NCBI GenBank assembly: GCA_011947345.1
Contig: JAAVTG010000375.1
Coordinates: 186,001 to 250,000 of the forward strand
Reading direction: 5' to 3'
Length of the DNA: 64,000 bases
Origin: Phytophthora quininea
Taxonomy: Eukaryota > Oomycota > Peronosporomycetes > Peronosporales > Peronosporaceae
Shown piece after piece: positions 44,416 to 54,114 of the stretch. Numbering within the stretch: position 1 is the first letter of the stretch; each line of letters begins with the position of its first letter. The notes under the pieces are model-generated. The model saw nothing but the letters and a program-made list of their open reading frames with translations. It was not told the origin of the DNA and did not search any database. Position numbers and translations under genes: made by a program.

Positions 44416-44733
44416 GAATGTTAGCAGCCTCGCCATGATCTCTCACTTTGACGGCAATTGTCTGAGTAGGCGTGTTACTCGTCTTACTCACCTGCTGGCA
44501 GCAATAAAACTTGAAGCTGATACCGGTGCAGCTTAGCATGCAGACACCATTGAGTGTACGTACAAGCGACCATATCACTTTGAAGCTGCCGCAGAAACTA
44601 ACATCCCTCGCAATTGAAGACACCGGCACGTCCAGACAATATACGCTTTTTCTTAAAATATAGCACGGTGTTTGCCGGTTCGCGACGATGAAGGCGACGG
44701 GAAATCCTGATCAAATGGCAGCACGGGACAAAT
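44416..44733. other. Spacer between convergent FCP1 and epimerase genes
   Basis: These 318 bp hold no gene that I can support; both 3' UTRs end here. Confidence 0.5.
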
Positions 44734-45795
44734 CTACGGCGACGATGCTGCCAGCTTGGCGGCGTAAAACTCCGAATACCACTCCCAGGTCTTCTGCAGG
44801 CCCTGCGCGAGCGGGGTGGTGGGCTTGTAGCCGAGCATCCGTTCCGCCTTGGAGATGTCTGCACTGGTGCGGGGCACGTCGCCCGGCTGCTCCGGCATCA
44901 GGTTGATCTTGGCCGTCTTGCCCACGAGGTTCTCGATGGTCTGGATAAACTCGGTGAGCAGCACGGGCGTGCCCCGGCCGAGGTTAAATACCTCGCAGCC
45001 GTGGCCGCGGTCCAGACTGAGCAGCACGCCCTGCACGATGTCGTCGATGAAGGTGTAGTCGCGGGAAGACGAGCCATCTCCGTACTGGTCGATCGCCACG
45101 CCGTTGGCGATGCGGTCCATAAACTTGAAGGGAGCCATGTCGGGGCGTCCGCGCGGCCCGTAGACCGTGAAGAAGCGCAGGCCGATGGTGTCCAGGCCGT
45201 GCAGGTGGTGGTACGTGTGCGCCAGCAGCTCGCAGCTCTTCTTGGTGGCGGCGTAGGGGCTCACGGGGAAGTCGACGACGTCGTCCTCGCTGAAGCTCTG
45301 CTTGGTGCTGCCGCCGTAGACGGAGCTGCTGGACGCGTAGACGAACTTTGGGATGGCGAACTCCCTGCAGGCCTCCAGCAGCACGGTCGTGGCCACCACG
45401 TTCGAGTGGATGTAGAGCAGCGGGTTGTCGATGCTGGGGCGCACGCCGGCACGCGCCGCCAGGTGGATCATGGCGTCGACCTTGTTCTGCTTGAGCGTCT
45501 TGCGCACCAACTGTTGGTCGCACAGGTCGCCGAGCACCACCGTGACCCGGCCGGCGCCGTACGTGGCTGTCAGCCAGTCCAGGTTGCTCTGCTTGAGCTG
45601 CACGTCGTAGTAGTCGTTCATCTCGTCCACCACCACGACGTCGTCGCCGCGGGCCAGCAGCGCCTTGCAGGTGTGGAAGCCGATGAAGCCGGCGCCGCCA
45701 GTCACGAAGATGCGGCGACGAGCGGCGCCCGAGCAAGCAGCGGCAGCGACGGGAGCCTGGGCAACAGGAGTCGCTTCGAACGGAGCGGGCGGCAT
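44734..45795 (-). CDS. UDP-glucuronate 4-epimerase (GAE type), intact
   Basis: The 353-residue protein has the NAD-binding GGAGFIGFHTCKALL motif near residue 30, the short-chain dehydrogenase catalytic pair YAATKK (Y-x3-K), YASSSSVYGG with the catalytic Ser region, and ends VPRTSADISKAERMLGYKP, as in plant and bacterial UDP-glucuronate 4-epimerases. The enzyme makes UDP-galacturonate for wall polysaccharides. I chose the ATG at 45793-45795, because the longer frame from 45918 adds a His/Arg-rich leader with no family match. Two CCAAT boxes (near 45953 and 45984) lie upstream. Its 5' half and promoter recur in a truncated copy at 53420. Confidence 0.88.
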   Translation of the reverse strand: MPPAPFEATPVAQAPVAAAACSGAARRRIFVTGGAGFIGFHTCKALLARGDDVVVVDEMNDYYDVQLKQSNLDWLTATYGAGRVTVVLGDLCDQQLVRKTLKQNKVDAMIHLAARAGVRPSIDNPLLYIHSNVVATTVLLEACREFAIPKFVYASSSSVYGGSTKQSFSEDDVVDFPVSPYAATKKSCELLAHTYHHLHGLDTIGLRFFTVYGPRGRPDMAPFKFMDRIANGVAIDQYGDGSSSRDYTFIDDIVQGVLLSLDRGHGCEVFNLGRGTPVLLTEFIQTIENLVGKTAKINLMPEQPGDVPRTSADISKAERMLGYKPTTPLAQGLQKTWEWYSEFYAAKLAASSP

Positions 45796-48072
45796 GGTGC
45801 GGTGGTGGGGGCTTGGGACGTGGTAGGCAAAATGGAGACTGAAGTGCCAGACGTGGGGCCGACGACGAGTGGTAGGGTGTGCCAATGGAGCTTTGCCCCG
45901 GACATGACATGCCGCCACAGTGACTCACTTTCCGCCGGGTAGGACGCATCTAGCCAATGAGCGGAGACTGAGGCCGAGTTACGGCCAATCGGAATTCGGT
46001 GCTCGACTATAGCTAATCATCATATTGATTTCGTGATCACCTTTCCGAACAGCAGGCCGAAAATTCAGGCCAGACGAATGAATGCTGTGAATCTCCAGCC
46101 GGGGAAGAGCTGGAAGCGGGATGGTGGACCCCGCGGCATGAGGCGAGGTCAATTGGCGGTGACGTCGTTATCGCGTACGACGCGAACGATTTGCTCGGCG
46201 ATCCGATGTTAAACCGAGCGTAAGCGGTTGTAAACTTCAGAAACGGCGGCGACAGCATACGTTGTACGGGAGGTTATCTGCGACGTGTGCCGCTTTTACA
46301 GAACTGAAGCATGTCAGCCCAACGCCAGAAGATGCATGTAAAGAAGGCAGCGGCAGCACGCACCGCGTCGGTCCTTGATCGACGCCGGCTAGGCGCCTTC
46401 GGGCTACGCCTCGCTGCTCACCAGACAGCGTGTTTTGCTGCGGTCAAGATGGCAACGTGTTCGGGTATCATTGGCTCCAACTCTTCTTTCATGTCTTTTC
46501 GCCTTCAAGCGGTTTCCCTGCAGCAGGCGGGCGGGCGGCTCACTCGCGCACGCGACGTCGCTGCTCGGGTCCACACGCCAACCGCGTGCGTGTTGAGCTG
46601 CTGTTGGCGCTGATGAGACGGCGTTAGACGGCTGGCGGTCAGCTTCAGATATCATTCATCCTTGCCACCCTGACACCACCCTCCAGCAGCTTCAATGAAA
46701 GCCGAAGGCACATTCTGCAAGAGCTGATGGCTTGTGTGGCTACAGCTGGCTACTAACCGGTAGTTAGCACGGGGCTAACGCGTGCTGGACTATCCAAATC
46801 CTGGTCGCAACAGTTCATATCGTATTGGCAGTGACAGTTGTAGCATATCATTAGGATTTCGTGAGTGCGAGCTCTGGCATAAAAGGAAGAGCGGCGGGAT
46901 GTTCGGGGCTTGGAACTTCCAGTGCAGCACGTCTTTACGTTCCATTGCGTTGTGGTTTGTGATTCCAGCTAGTTGAGCCAGCATCGCTAGCACGGACTGT
47001 TGGGCTGCAGCAACTGGCATTGGGAAGCGTGCGTGCTAGCATACTATGCAAACTTCGATTCATCTTCAAAGCATTTATTCGTTTTCTGTTAGTCCGATTT
47101 CGTACCTAGTCGAATCAAGTGAAAACGTGAGCTATTAACTAGAGGATTGGGCTGGTAGTGCTACTGTTGGGCAGAATCTGTCCAACGTGGCGTGCCTCCA
47201 GGCGACTCCATGTGTAGTTCTAGCAGTCTACCTCGTCTCCTTCATATCGGTCATGGAGCAGCAACGATGCTGCATCCAACAACCTCAACGCATTTCGTAC
47301 CCACTCATGCGCACCTGCAAAGCGTGAGTTGTTGGTTCGTTGTGCAGCATTCACACTGCAACAGCTGCAGCTGCAGCTCCAGCGTCGACAGCCAAACTTC
47401 GCGGATTATCGACCATGCCCAGCCAGCGGTCCGGACACTGCTGTCGTTTATTGCCAGCTCTGGAAAGAAACATTGCCAGCTACTTTCGACACAAGCTGTG
47501 CATTTAACTGTGGCCGGTCTTGGATACTTCGTTGTGTCTGCCATTTCCTCAATGCTTCAACGTCCATCTGCTCAGCCGAAAAACCTTTTAGTCGGCACAA
47601 ATCTCAAACGTAGATAAATTCAGCTTTTAGCGCCTTATATTTTGAATGACCTGTGAATAAACAATAAATCTGTAGAAAACATGCAAAACAGAAGATTTAT
47701 TAACGTTGACCACTTGAAATTTGTATAGGCTCGGTACCTACTTTTGGTGTGCGCCACATACGGCTGAAATAATCCCTATAGGGCTGCTGCACAACGTAAC
47801 CGTGCACTACCAGGATAAGCAGAAAATCCAGGTGTTGGTATGACCACTGAGGTGTTGGTGGTAAATTGGCAACTGATTGATTAGCGAGGTTAATTTGCCG
47901 TCTCAACGACTCCTACTTCCCCTGTTCTTCAGGGAGTCTTGTAGTTCCTTTAACCTGCTGTCCATATGCATCTTCATGTAGTCCATCTTGACCTTGTGTT
48001 TGCTTGCGGTTGCTGCTGCACGTGTTTTCTTGTCGCCACGTTAGTTCTCAGGAGGATGGTTATCATCACAAT
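45256..48072. repeat. 2.8 kb direct duplication, left copy
   Basis: This stretch recurs at 53419-56236 in the same orientation with only a few base differences. It covers the epimerase N-terminal half, its promoter, about 1.9 kb of sequence without a recognised gene, and the 3' end of a Gypsy element. Confidence 0.95.
45796..47880. other. Non-coding stretch inside the duplication
   Basis: Beyond the epimerase promoter (CCAAT boxes near 45953 and 45984) I find no convincing gene. Open frames are short, have no domain likeness, and are copied together with the DNA, so their survival is not evidence of function. An AATAAACAATAAA polyadenylation-like signal lies near 47655 on the plus strand. 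The part next to 48072 may include the long terminal repeat of the Gypsy element, but I could not define its ends. Confidence 0.45.
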
Positions 48073-48605
48073 CTCCTCCACGTTGGATCTTGCATGGACG
48101 AACACGATGAAGGTCGTCCTTCTCGATGTATCAACCCTTGCCGAGAGCCAACGTTCCCGTATCTTGCGCAAGCACTTCGTACGGTCAGTCAAACAACGGC
48201 AATGCCTTCCCTTGAACACCAGCATCGCAGCGGATCACCACCTTGTCTCCTGGTGTACCCCAGCTAACCCGTTTTGCGTTCTCGCGGTAGTTGTTCTTCT
48301 TGATCTGGGCAGCCTTGCAACGATGTTCCTCTACCCAATTCGTAAGATGCTTCGTGTCCATGAACACGTCACGTCCGAACGCTTGCTGGGCTGGCGAAGC
48401 GTTTGCCAAGGAATGGTATGCTGTGCGGAGCGCAAATGTAATGTTGTTCAGAAATTGCGCCCAATCTTCTGCAGTTTGCAGCGTCTTGGTGCGGATCTTG
48501 TCGCCGATCACGCGGTGCATGCGCTCGATCACAGCATTTGCTCGTGGGTTTCGCACAGTAGTGCAGTGTTTGATGCCATAGCTGTCGAGCAGTTCATGGA
48601 ACTGT
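48073..48605 (-). mobile_element. Ty3/Gypsy integrase fragment
   Basis: The minus strand reads FHELLDSYGIKHC, NPRANAVIERMHRVIGDKI and SPAQQAFGRDVF, the part of the integrase core holding the last acidic residue of the DDE triad. Downstream, HRVRPCKIQRGGDCDDN at 48120-48070 looks like the end of a Gypsy polyprotein. The remainder of the integrase core is cut off near 48605, where GATC-rich DNA begins. The RNase H part of a Gypsy pol gene in the same orientation appears at 51127-51470. Confidence 0.8.
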
Positions 48606-48651
48606 GGTAAAGCGGTTATTCGGAAATGGGGTCGATACGAGAACCCAACAT

Positions 48652-48856
48652 GCTGGATCCAGACTCAGATCCCCGGATCAGATATGGATAGATCGCGGAA
48701 GCAATGGATCCAAGCGTGGGCGATCCAGATCTGCAACTGAGGCCGTACCAGGCGTGGATCTGGTATACCAGAGGACTGATCAAGCGACAGCAGCCAGCGA
48801 CAGGTATAGAAATGGTGCAGATGATAGGTTTTGGGATGGGATCTCCATGGATCCAC
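48652..48856. repeat. GATC-rich cryptic repeat block
   Basis: By eye I count 11 GATC sites in about 205 bp, several as GGATCC or AGATC. There is no fixed unit length, so this is not a classical tandem repeat. Confidence 0.7.
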
Positions 48857-50065
48857 TCATAATTTGCTTAATACAGAGTCAAAATTGCCTTGTACACCAC
48901 AAGTGCCCTTCCTAGTGTTTAAGACTACGGGAACCATATTGGCCCAGTCAAGCTACGCCGGGATCACTACGGATCAAACAGTGCTCGGGTGACCTGGATA
49001 GTATATTGGCCAGATCTACTCGCAGCCTGGATCCGAGGTCTACTGGAGTTATGTGGCGGAACTCTGGTGATGTTTTCCGTCCAGGGGTGTTTGTTGCACA
49101 GCGCGAGCTGTGGCAACGTGGCCAGGATCTTGGTGAACCGAGATCAGTTGTGAACTCCTTCAGCGGCGGTTCTTGGAACTGCCGTCGAAGGGTTGGCGTG
49201 TGCACCTCGTGAATCCCTATAGGTTCGACCCTTGGATTCCGCGTTTAATCTACCGGATGGCCTTTCACAGTCAAAGACACAAAAGAGTGTTAGATGGATT
49301 AGTTTGCCCACAATTCGTTCCCCTGCAGCCCACTTTTCTTGGGCGGTAGTTGAAGAGACGGGGTTCTTGGACTGCAGGTTCAAGAAGAACTAGCAACCAC
49401 AGATAATCAATATACAGAGAGATCCTTATGCAAATATACAGCCGACACTTATTCTTATAGACCCTTGGTCGGGGGTCTCACACCAGGTTCAATCCAACGC
49501 CCAAGACACCTGGAAAGTCTTGGACTTGGTTCAGCGAACGCGCACCACCTTCAATCGAAGGAACACACAGATCAGTCAATACAAATCCCAATACAGAACG
49601 TTGTAAGACGCAGTCTCAAAGCAAACTCAAGCGGCGACTGCTATCCAGCCGCTTGATCGTAGTTTTAATATGAAATGGGTTGGCCTGCAAGACAGACGCC
49701 CAACTAGTAAACGAAATGGTCGGGACGCCTAGACTCCCCTCCCAATTGGACTTAACAAACAGGTGGGGAGCAGCAGGTCACCTAGCACTAACACGCAAAG
49801 AGCACCGACTGGCGCTTGTGCAGTACAGGGCAAAAGAACTCTCTGATTGATATCTCTTATAGCTAGTAGATCTGCAGCTCTTCCGCAGATCTTGGGTGCA
49901 GTCATTAGGATACGAATTAGTCTTGATCTTAGTATGCTTGACTTGATGACGGCCACTTATCGTGGGTTCGTCGCTCTTCAAATCATCTGTGGCGTAAACA
50001 TTCTCGGTACAAACCACTGGGTCCATGGTGAATGCGAATTCTCGCTAAGTGCCAGAATCCACGTC

Positions 50066-50540
50066 CAAGAGAGAATCTCCATCGAAGAAATCTCCATCGA
50101 AGAGAATCTCCATCGAAGAAATGGCCGCCCAAGAAATATACCCTTGGAATGTTCATCCAAGAACTTCTTGGGTCTTGGGCGGCAGCCGTGCTTCTTGGGT
50201 CACTTGGGCAGCTTGGGGATTTACAGGTCCTTGCCTCACACATCGTGAGGTTAGCCAAGGCGAGACGGGTTGTACACAGGAATACCTTTCACTGTGGCGA
50301 TTTATACCTTGGTTCTTGGCGACCCGTTTAAGGATGAGGGGTGACCAGGACGTAACGTGCACTCACGCTCAAGGCAATGTGCCCTTGGGCGTACATTCCA
50401 CGAGCGGAGATCCCTTCAACGTGCATTCCAAGGACACGCCATTTCTTGGGCGTGCCTTTCAAGAACACATTTTCTTGGGCGCACTTCCTGGTCTTGAGGG
50501 CCCATCCTTGGTAGGACAGCACACCCCGCCTTCTCCCAAG
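50066..50540. repeat. CTTGG/CCAAG-rich cryptic repeat block
   Basis: I count about 18 CTTGG or CCAAG words in 475 bp, against about one expected by chance. Many extend to CTTGGGC or its complement. The spacing varies from 7 to over 60 bp. Confidence 0.7.
50071..50120. repeat. 15-16 bp tandem repeat, three units
   Basis: The unit GAGAATCTCCATCGAA, GAAATCTCCATCGAA, GAGAATCTCCATCGAA is repeated head to tail within the CTTGG-rich block. Confidence 0.85.
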
Positions 50541-51126
50541 CGACACGTTTTATCGCACACTTCTTCCTCTCTTGAACGTAATATCCAACACTAGCTCCAT
50601 AGTAAACTCCATATGTAAACTCTCCACAGCGCGATCCATAGAAAAACACAATTCACATCGTCACAGTTACTACTTGGCCAGGACGACTGATCGACTCTCA
50701 ACCACCCCCAAGTTCGCGCTATTGGAAGCGTCAAGTAAGGAAAAGGAAGACAACACGACCCTCAAGCCAATCCCCACCTGGATCCAAGATCCAGGCCCCA
50801 GATCCAAGTAGATCCGAGCGACTACTGGTCTGGCAAATATTCAAGGACGCAGAGTGAAGCTTCCCGCGCTGCTTCTGACCTCCCACGTCCCACCAAGACG
50901 TTCGATCTTGACAGATCAAGCATCCTCGAAGCACCTGAAAAGCAGATCCAGCCCGCCGACGGGTACACAAGGTGAGCACACTTCAGCATCCCCACACATA
51001 TCGGAGTACCCCTCCGTTTGTCGGTGTCTGGGCACTGTTGGTACGTCAGACCTGGCCTTAACTAGATTTTGGCCGATCAAGCTACACCACACGTTTTGGC
51101 ACGGGCACCTTCTACGACTGAGGGTC

Positions 51127-51470
51127 TACCCATAACTGCACGCCACTGAGCTCGCGTTGGCGCGTCTTGTGCAGCGTGGTGTCGTTCTGCTGTTCTATGG
51201 CGAGTGTGCGCATATTGCAGTTGAGCAGCTCGTCTTCATCAGAGACCATTGCGGCAACAACTTGTGCCGCGTTTCCGAGAGCATCACGTTCCGGCAGCTC
51301 ACATACAGCATCAGCGATTCTCTCCTACAGATCAGCTAGGTTTTAGTCTATCATTGGCAGGCGCGATAAGGCATCGGCGACAACGTTGATCTGGCTTGGC
51401 ACGAAGTGTGAAATTGGACCGAACTCTACAATCTCGGCTTCTTACCACTTCCTGGTGTTATACACGTGAT
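51127..51470 (-). mobile_element. Ty3/Gypsy RNase H fragment
   Basis: The minus strand reads HFVPSQINVVADALSRLP, the usual end of the RNase H domain of Gypsy elements, followed by about 90 residues of linker (RIADAVCELPERD, CNMRTLAIEQQNDTTL) with one or two stops between. It is cut on both sides by word-block DNA: reverse transcriptase is missing upstream, and the first part of the integrase is missing downstream. Confidence 0.75.
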
Positions 51471-53418
51471 ACTCCCAAGTGAGTCAGACGGCTCCGCCCG
51501 GACGAGGGATTTATCCGGGGCCGTGACCTGGGGATCCTCCCACTGGGAAATTCCTTCGGGACCCTGTTCGGGACCGGGGACGGGGAGGGCCCTGGGCTGG
51601 TCAGTACCTTTTCCTTGTGTACTCCCTTCGAAAACGGTTGTTTTGATCAGGGACCGGTCACCGAGTTGTTCAATAAACGTCTCGACCTGGCACGGGTGAG
51701 CTGCGGGCGGCAGTTATACACACAACGGTCCGGGACACTGCCTGGGTCTGGGACCGGGAACACGACACACAATATATAATATGCAATCTGTTCTTTCGGA
51801 CGGAAGACTCCGGGGTGATGGCCAATATGGAATGTGCAGACCCGGGTCGGCCAGACCGCTGCCGGGACACACAAATATGAAATGCCTAACTCCCTGGGGA
51901 ATGTAGGCAAAAAGAATGGAAATATTACTGGGATAGCCTTAAGCACAGCTCTGGCCCCTCTGTGGCCCTGGTCCCAGACGATCGCGCTGAGAGAACACTT
52001 GCGCGCTCGAGGGAAAAAGGTAGACTGAATTGGTCGCCCCAGCCTTCGCCGGGGCGAGTTACGTTCCTATGAACTATACTTGATTTCACTATGGACCCGG
52101 ACCGGGGCCGGGTTCGCTGCCTCCGACGATGTCCCGACGCGGCCCAGGTGCGTGCCTTGATCGACTTGACTTAGGAACACTATGGTTCATCTCACTTGAC
52201 CTGGACCCAGTATGGCCCGGATGGGAGGCACTTCGGCACATCTCAGGGAGAGAGTGTCACCTCGCGGTGGATTCTTCTGACTTGACTTGGCTTGATTATG
52301 GTTCGGGGAGGAGGTCTTGACCGGGACCGCGAGACGAGACGACTTCCAGCTTGGCCCCGATGTGGTCCACACCGCTGGCCCGGGTCCCAGTGAGACGGGG
52401 CTGACACGGGAGCTCCCGGCACTATGCCACAGACCGCGATTTACCGAAACCGCTCTTGCGCACGGTGCCCAGACTGCCGACTGCGGAGGGGTACTCCGAT
52501 ATGCCGTGCGTGTGCTGAACTCTTCCTCACCTTGTGTACCCGTGGGCGGGCGGGTAACGCTCTTCAGGCGGCTTGGAGACGAGTGGGTTGATGGTCACTT
52601 GAACCGACTTGGGCAGTCGCGGGACCTTGGGCAGTAGTGCGGATATGTTTTGCTTGCTGTCCGGGTTGGGGTGTCGTCCTCCGAGCGAGTCTTCGAGCTC
52701 GTGGTCGATGGGCCAGACGCTGTCTTGGGCCTTTCTTGTCCTTGTCCTTTTGGGCTCTTGCGAGCGTGACCGCTTCCGATAGCGGGATCTCGGGGGTGAG
52801 AGTGATCACCGGACAAAAGCTTCCGTGCCCTCTGCGACTTGACGGCGTGGGTGGACCAATATACCTTCCCGTGCCCGATGCCTCTTGTGCGTTCCAGGGG
52901 AAAATCAACTCTGTTTGTTGTTTAGCCTTCTTCTCTACCCACTACAGCTGTCTGCACTCCTTTACACTATCCTTACTTTGTCCTTGCTTAACGTCTTCAA
53001 AGAGAACACCCAATATCTCGTCACCGCTCATTGGGTATTACTCAGCTCCGCCGTCCTTTAACTTGCTTGCGCATCGCTCCTTCGCCGGGCTCCCTTTGCA
53101 CAACATCCACTCGATTGTTGAGTGCCACCAGAGAGTGATTCCATACCCACGTAACTGCACATGACCGATGTACAGTGATCACCGGAAGTGATCGTGATCG
53201 AGTGTCGAAATGATCGCACCTGATCAGCCGAAAGTGATCGTGTACCGAAATGATTGCCCGTGATCGACCACCAATGACCGACCAAAGTGACCGACCCAAA
53301 AATGATCGCGGTCGGTCGATCGGGAGTTCTCCTAATGTTCTCTGTGTGTCTCACACGTCCATCACCATCACCCAACAATCGCGGTCTCTTCCCATCAATC
53401 CGCAGCAAGTTTTACCAC
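51471..53418. other. Non-coding DNA of GGGACC, ACTTG and TGATC blocks
   Basis: From 51480 to about 52630 the words GGGACC, GGACCGGG and their complements recur many times. At 52070-52310 four loose copies of a motif with ACTTGA(C/T)TT...TATGG(T/A) follow each other. The part 52640-53000 is ordinary in composition, and an open minus frame at 52564-52908 (Arg-, Gln- and Pro-rich) could be a gag remnant but has no zinc knuckle. At 53175-53308 TGATC dominates. Confidence 0.5.
53175..53308. repeat. TGATC-rich cryptic repeat block
   Basis: Eight TGATC words, plus TGACCGA variants, fall within 134 bp just before the junction with the second duplication copy. Confidence 0.75.
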
Positions 53419-53419
53419 A

Positions 53420-53960
53420 TAGGGGCTCACGGGGAAGTCGACGGCGTCGTCCTCGCTGAAGCTCTGCTTGGTGCTGCCGCCGTAGACGGAGCTGCTGGAC
53501 GCGTAGACGAACTTTGGGATGGCGAACTCCTGCAGGCCTCCAGCAGCACGGTCGTGGCCACCACGTTCGAGTGGATGTAGAGCAGCGGGTTGTCGATGCT
53601 GGGGCGCACGCCGGCACGCACCGCCAGGTGGATCATGGCGTCGACCTTGTTCTGCTTGAGCGTCTTGCGCACCAACTGTTGGTCGCACAGGTCGCCGAGC
53701 ACCACCGTGACCCGGCCGGCGCCGTACGTGGCTGTCAGCCAGTCCAGGTTGCTCTGCTTGAGCTGCACGTCGTAGTAGTCGTTCATCTCGTCCACCACCA
53801 CGACGTCGTCGCCGCGGGCCAGCAGCGCCTTGCAGGTGTGGAAGCCGATGAAGCCGGCGCCGCCAGTCACGAAGATGCGGCGACGAGCGGCGCCCGAGCA
53901 AGCAGCGGCAGCGACGGGAGCCTGGGCAACAGGAGTCGCTTCGAACGGAGCGGGCGGCAT
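53420..53960 (-). pseudogene. Truncated UDP-glucuronate epimerase copy
   Basis: Starting at the ATG at 53958-53960, this copies the first ~180 residues of the gene at 44734-45795, then runs into foreign sequence at 53419. The NAD-binding motif is kept, but the YAATKK catalytic pair and the whole C-terminal half are absent. A missing C (CTCCTGCAGG instead of CTCCCTGCAGG) also shifts the frame near 53528, and two codon changes (A to V in LAARAG, V to A in DDVVDF) are seen. It cannot make an active epimerase, though its promoter is intact and could still be used. Confidence 0.9.
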
Positions 53961-54114
53961 GGTGCGGTGGTGGGGGCTTGGGACGTGGTAGGCAAAATGG
54001 AGACTGAAGTGCCAGACGTGGGGCCGACGACGAGTGGTAGGGTGTGCCAATGGAGCTTTGCCCCGGACATGACATGCCGCCACAGTGACTCACTTTCCGC
54101 CGGGTAGGACGCAT

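Larger units (their letters stand above)
48606..51126. other. Non-coding DNA made of short-word blocks, interrupting the Gypsy pol gene
   Basis: No gene is visible in these 2.5 kb. GATC is strongly over-represented at 48652-49145 and again at 50778-50955, and CTTGG/CCAAG at 50066-50540. A 15-16 bp tandem repeat (GAGAATCTCCATCGAA) sits at 50071-50120. The block lies where the first part of the Gypsy integrase would be expected, between RNase H and the integrase end. Confidence 0.6.

Noticed and set aside
46311..46613. Open frames in the 2.8 kb duplication as genes (100, 141 and 79 residues)
   Set aside because: They are preserved only because the whole segment was copied recently; none has family likeness, and one base loss in the right copy already changes a frame.
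52564..52908. Arg/Gln/Pro-rich minus-strand frame as a retrotransposon gag
   Set aside because: No zinc knuckle and no clear start; it borders a composition-biased block. Kept only as a possibility in the region note.
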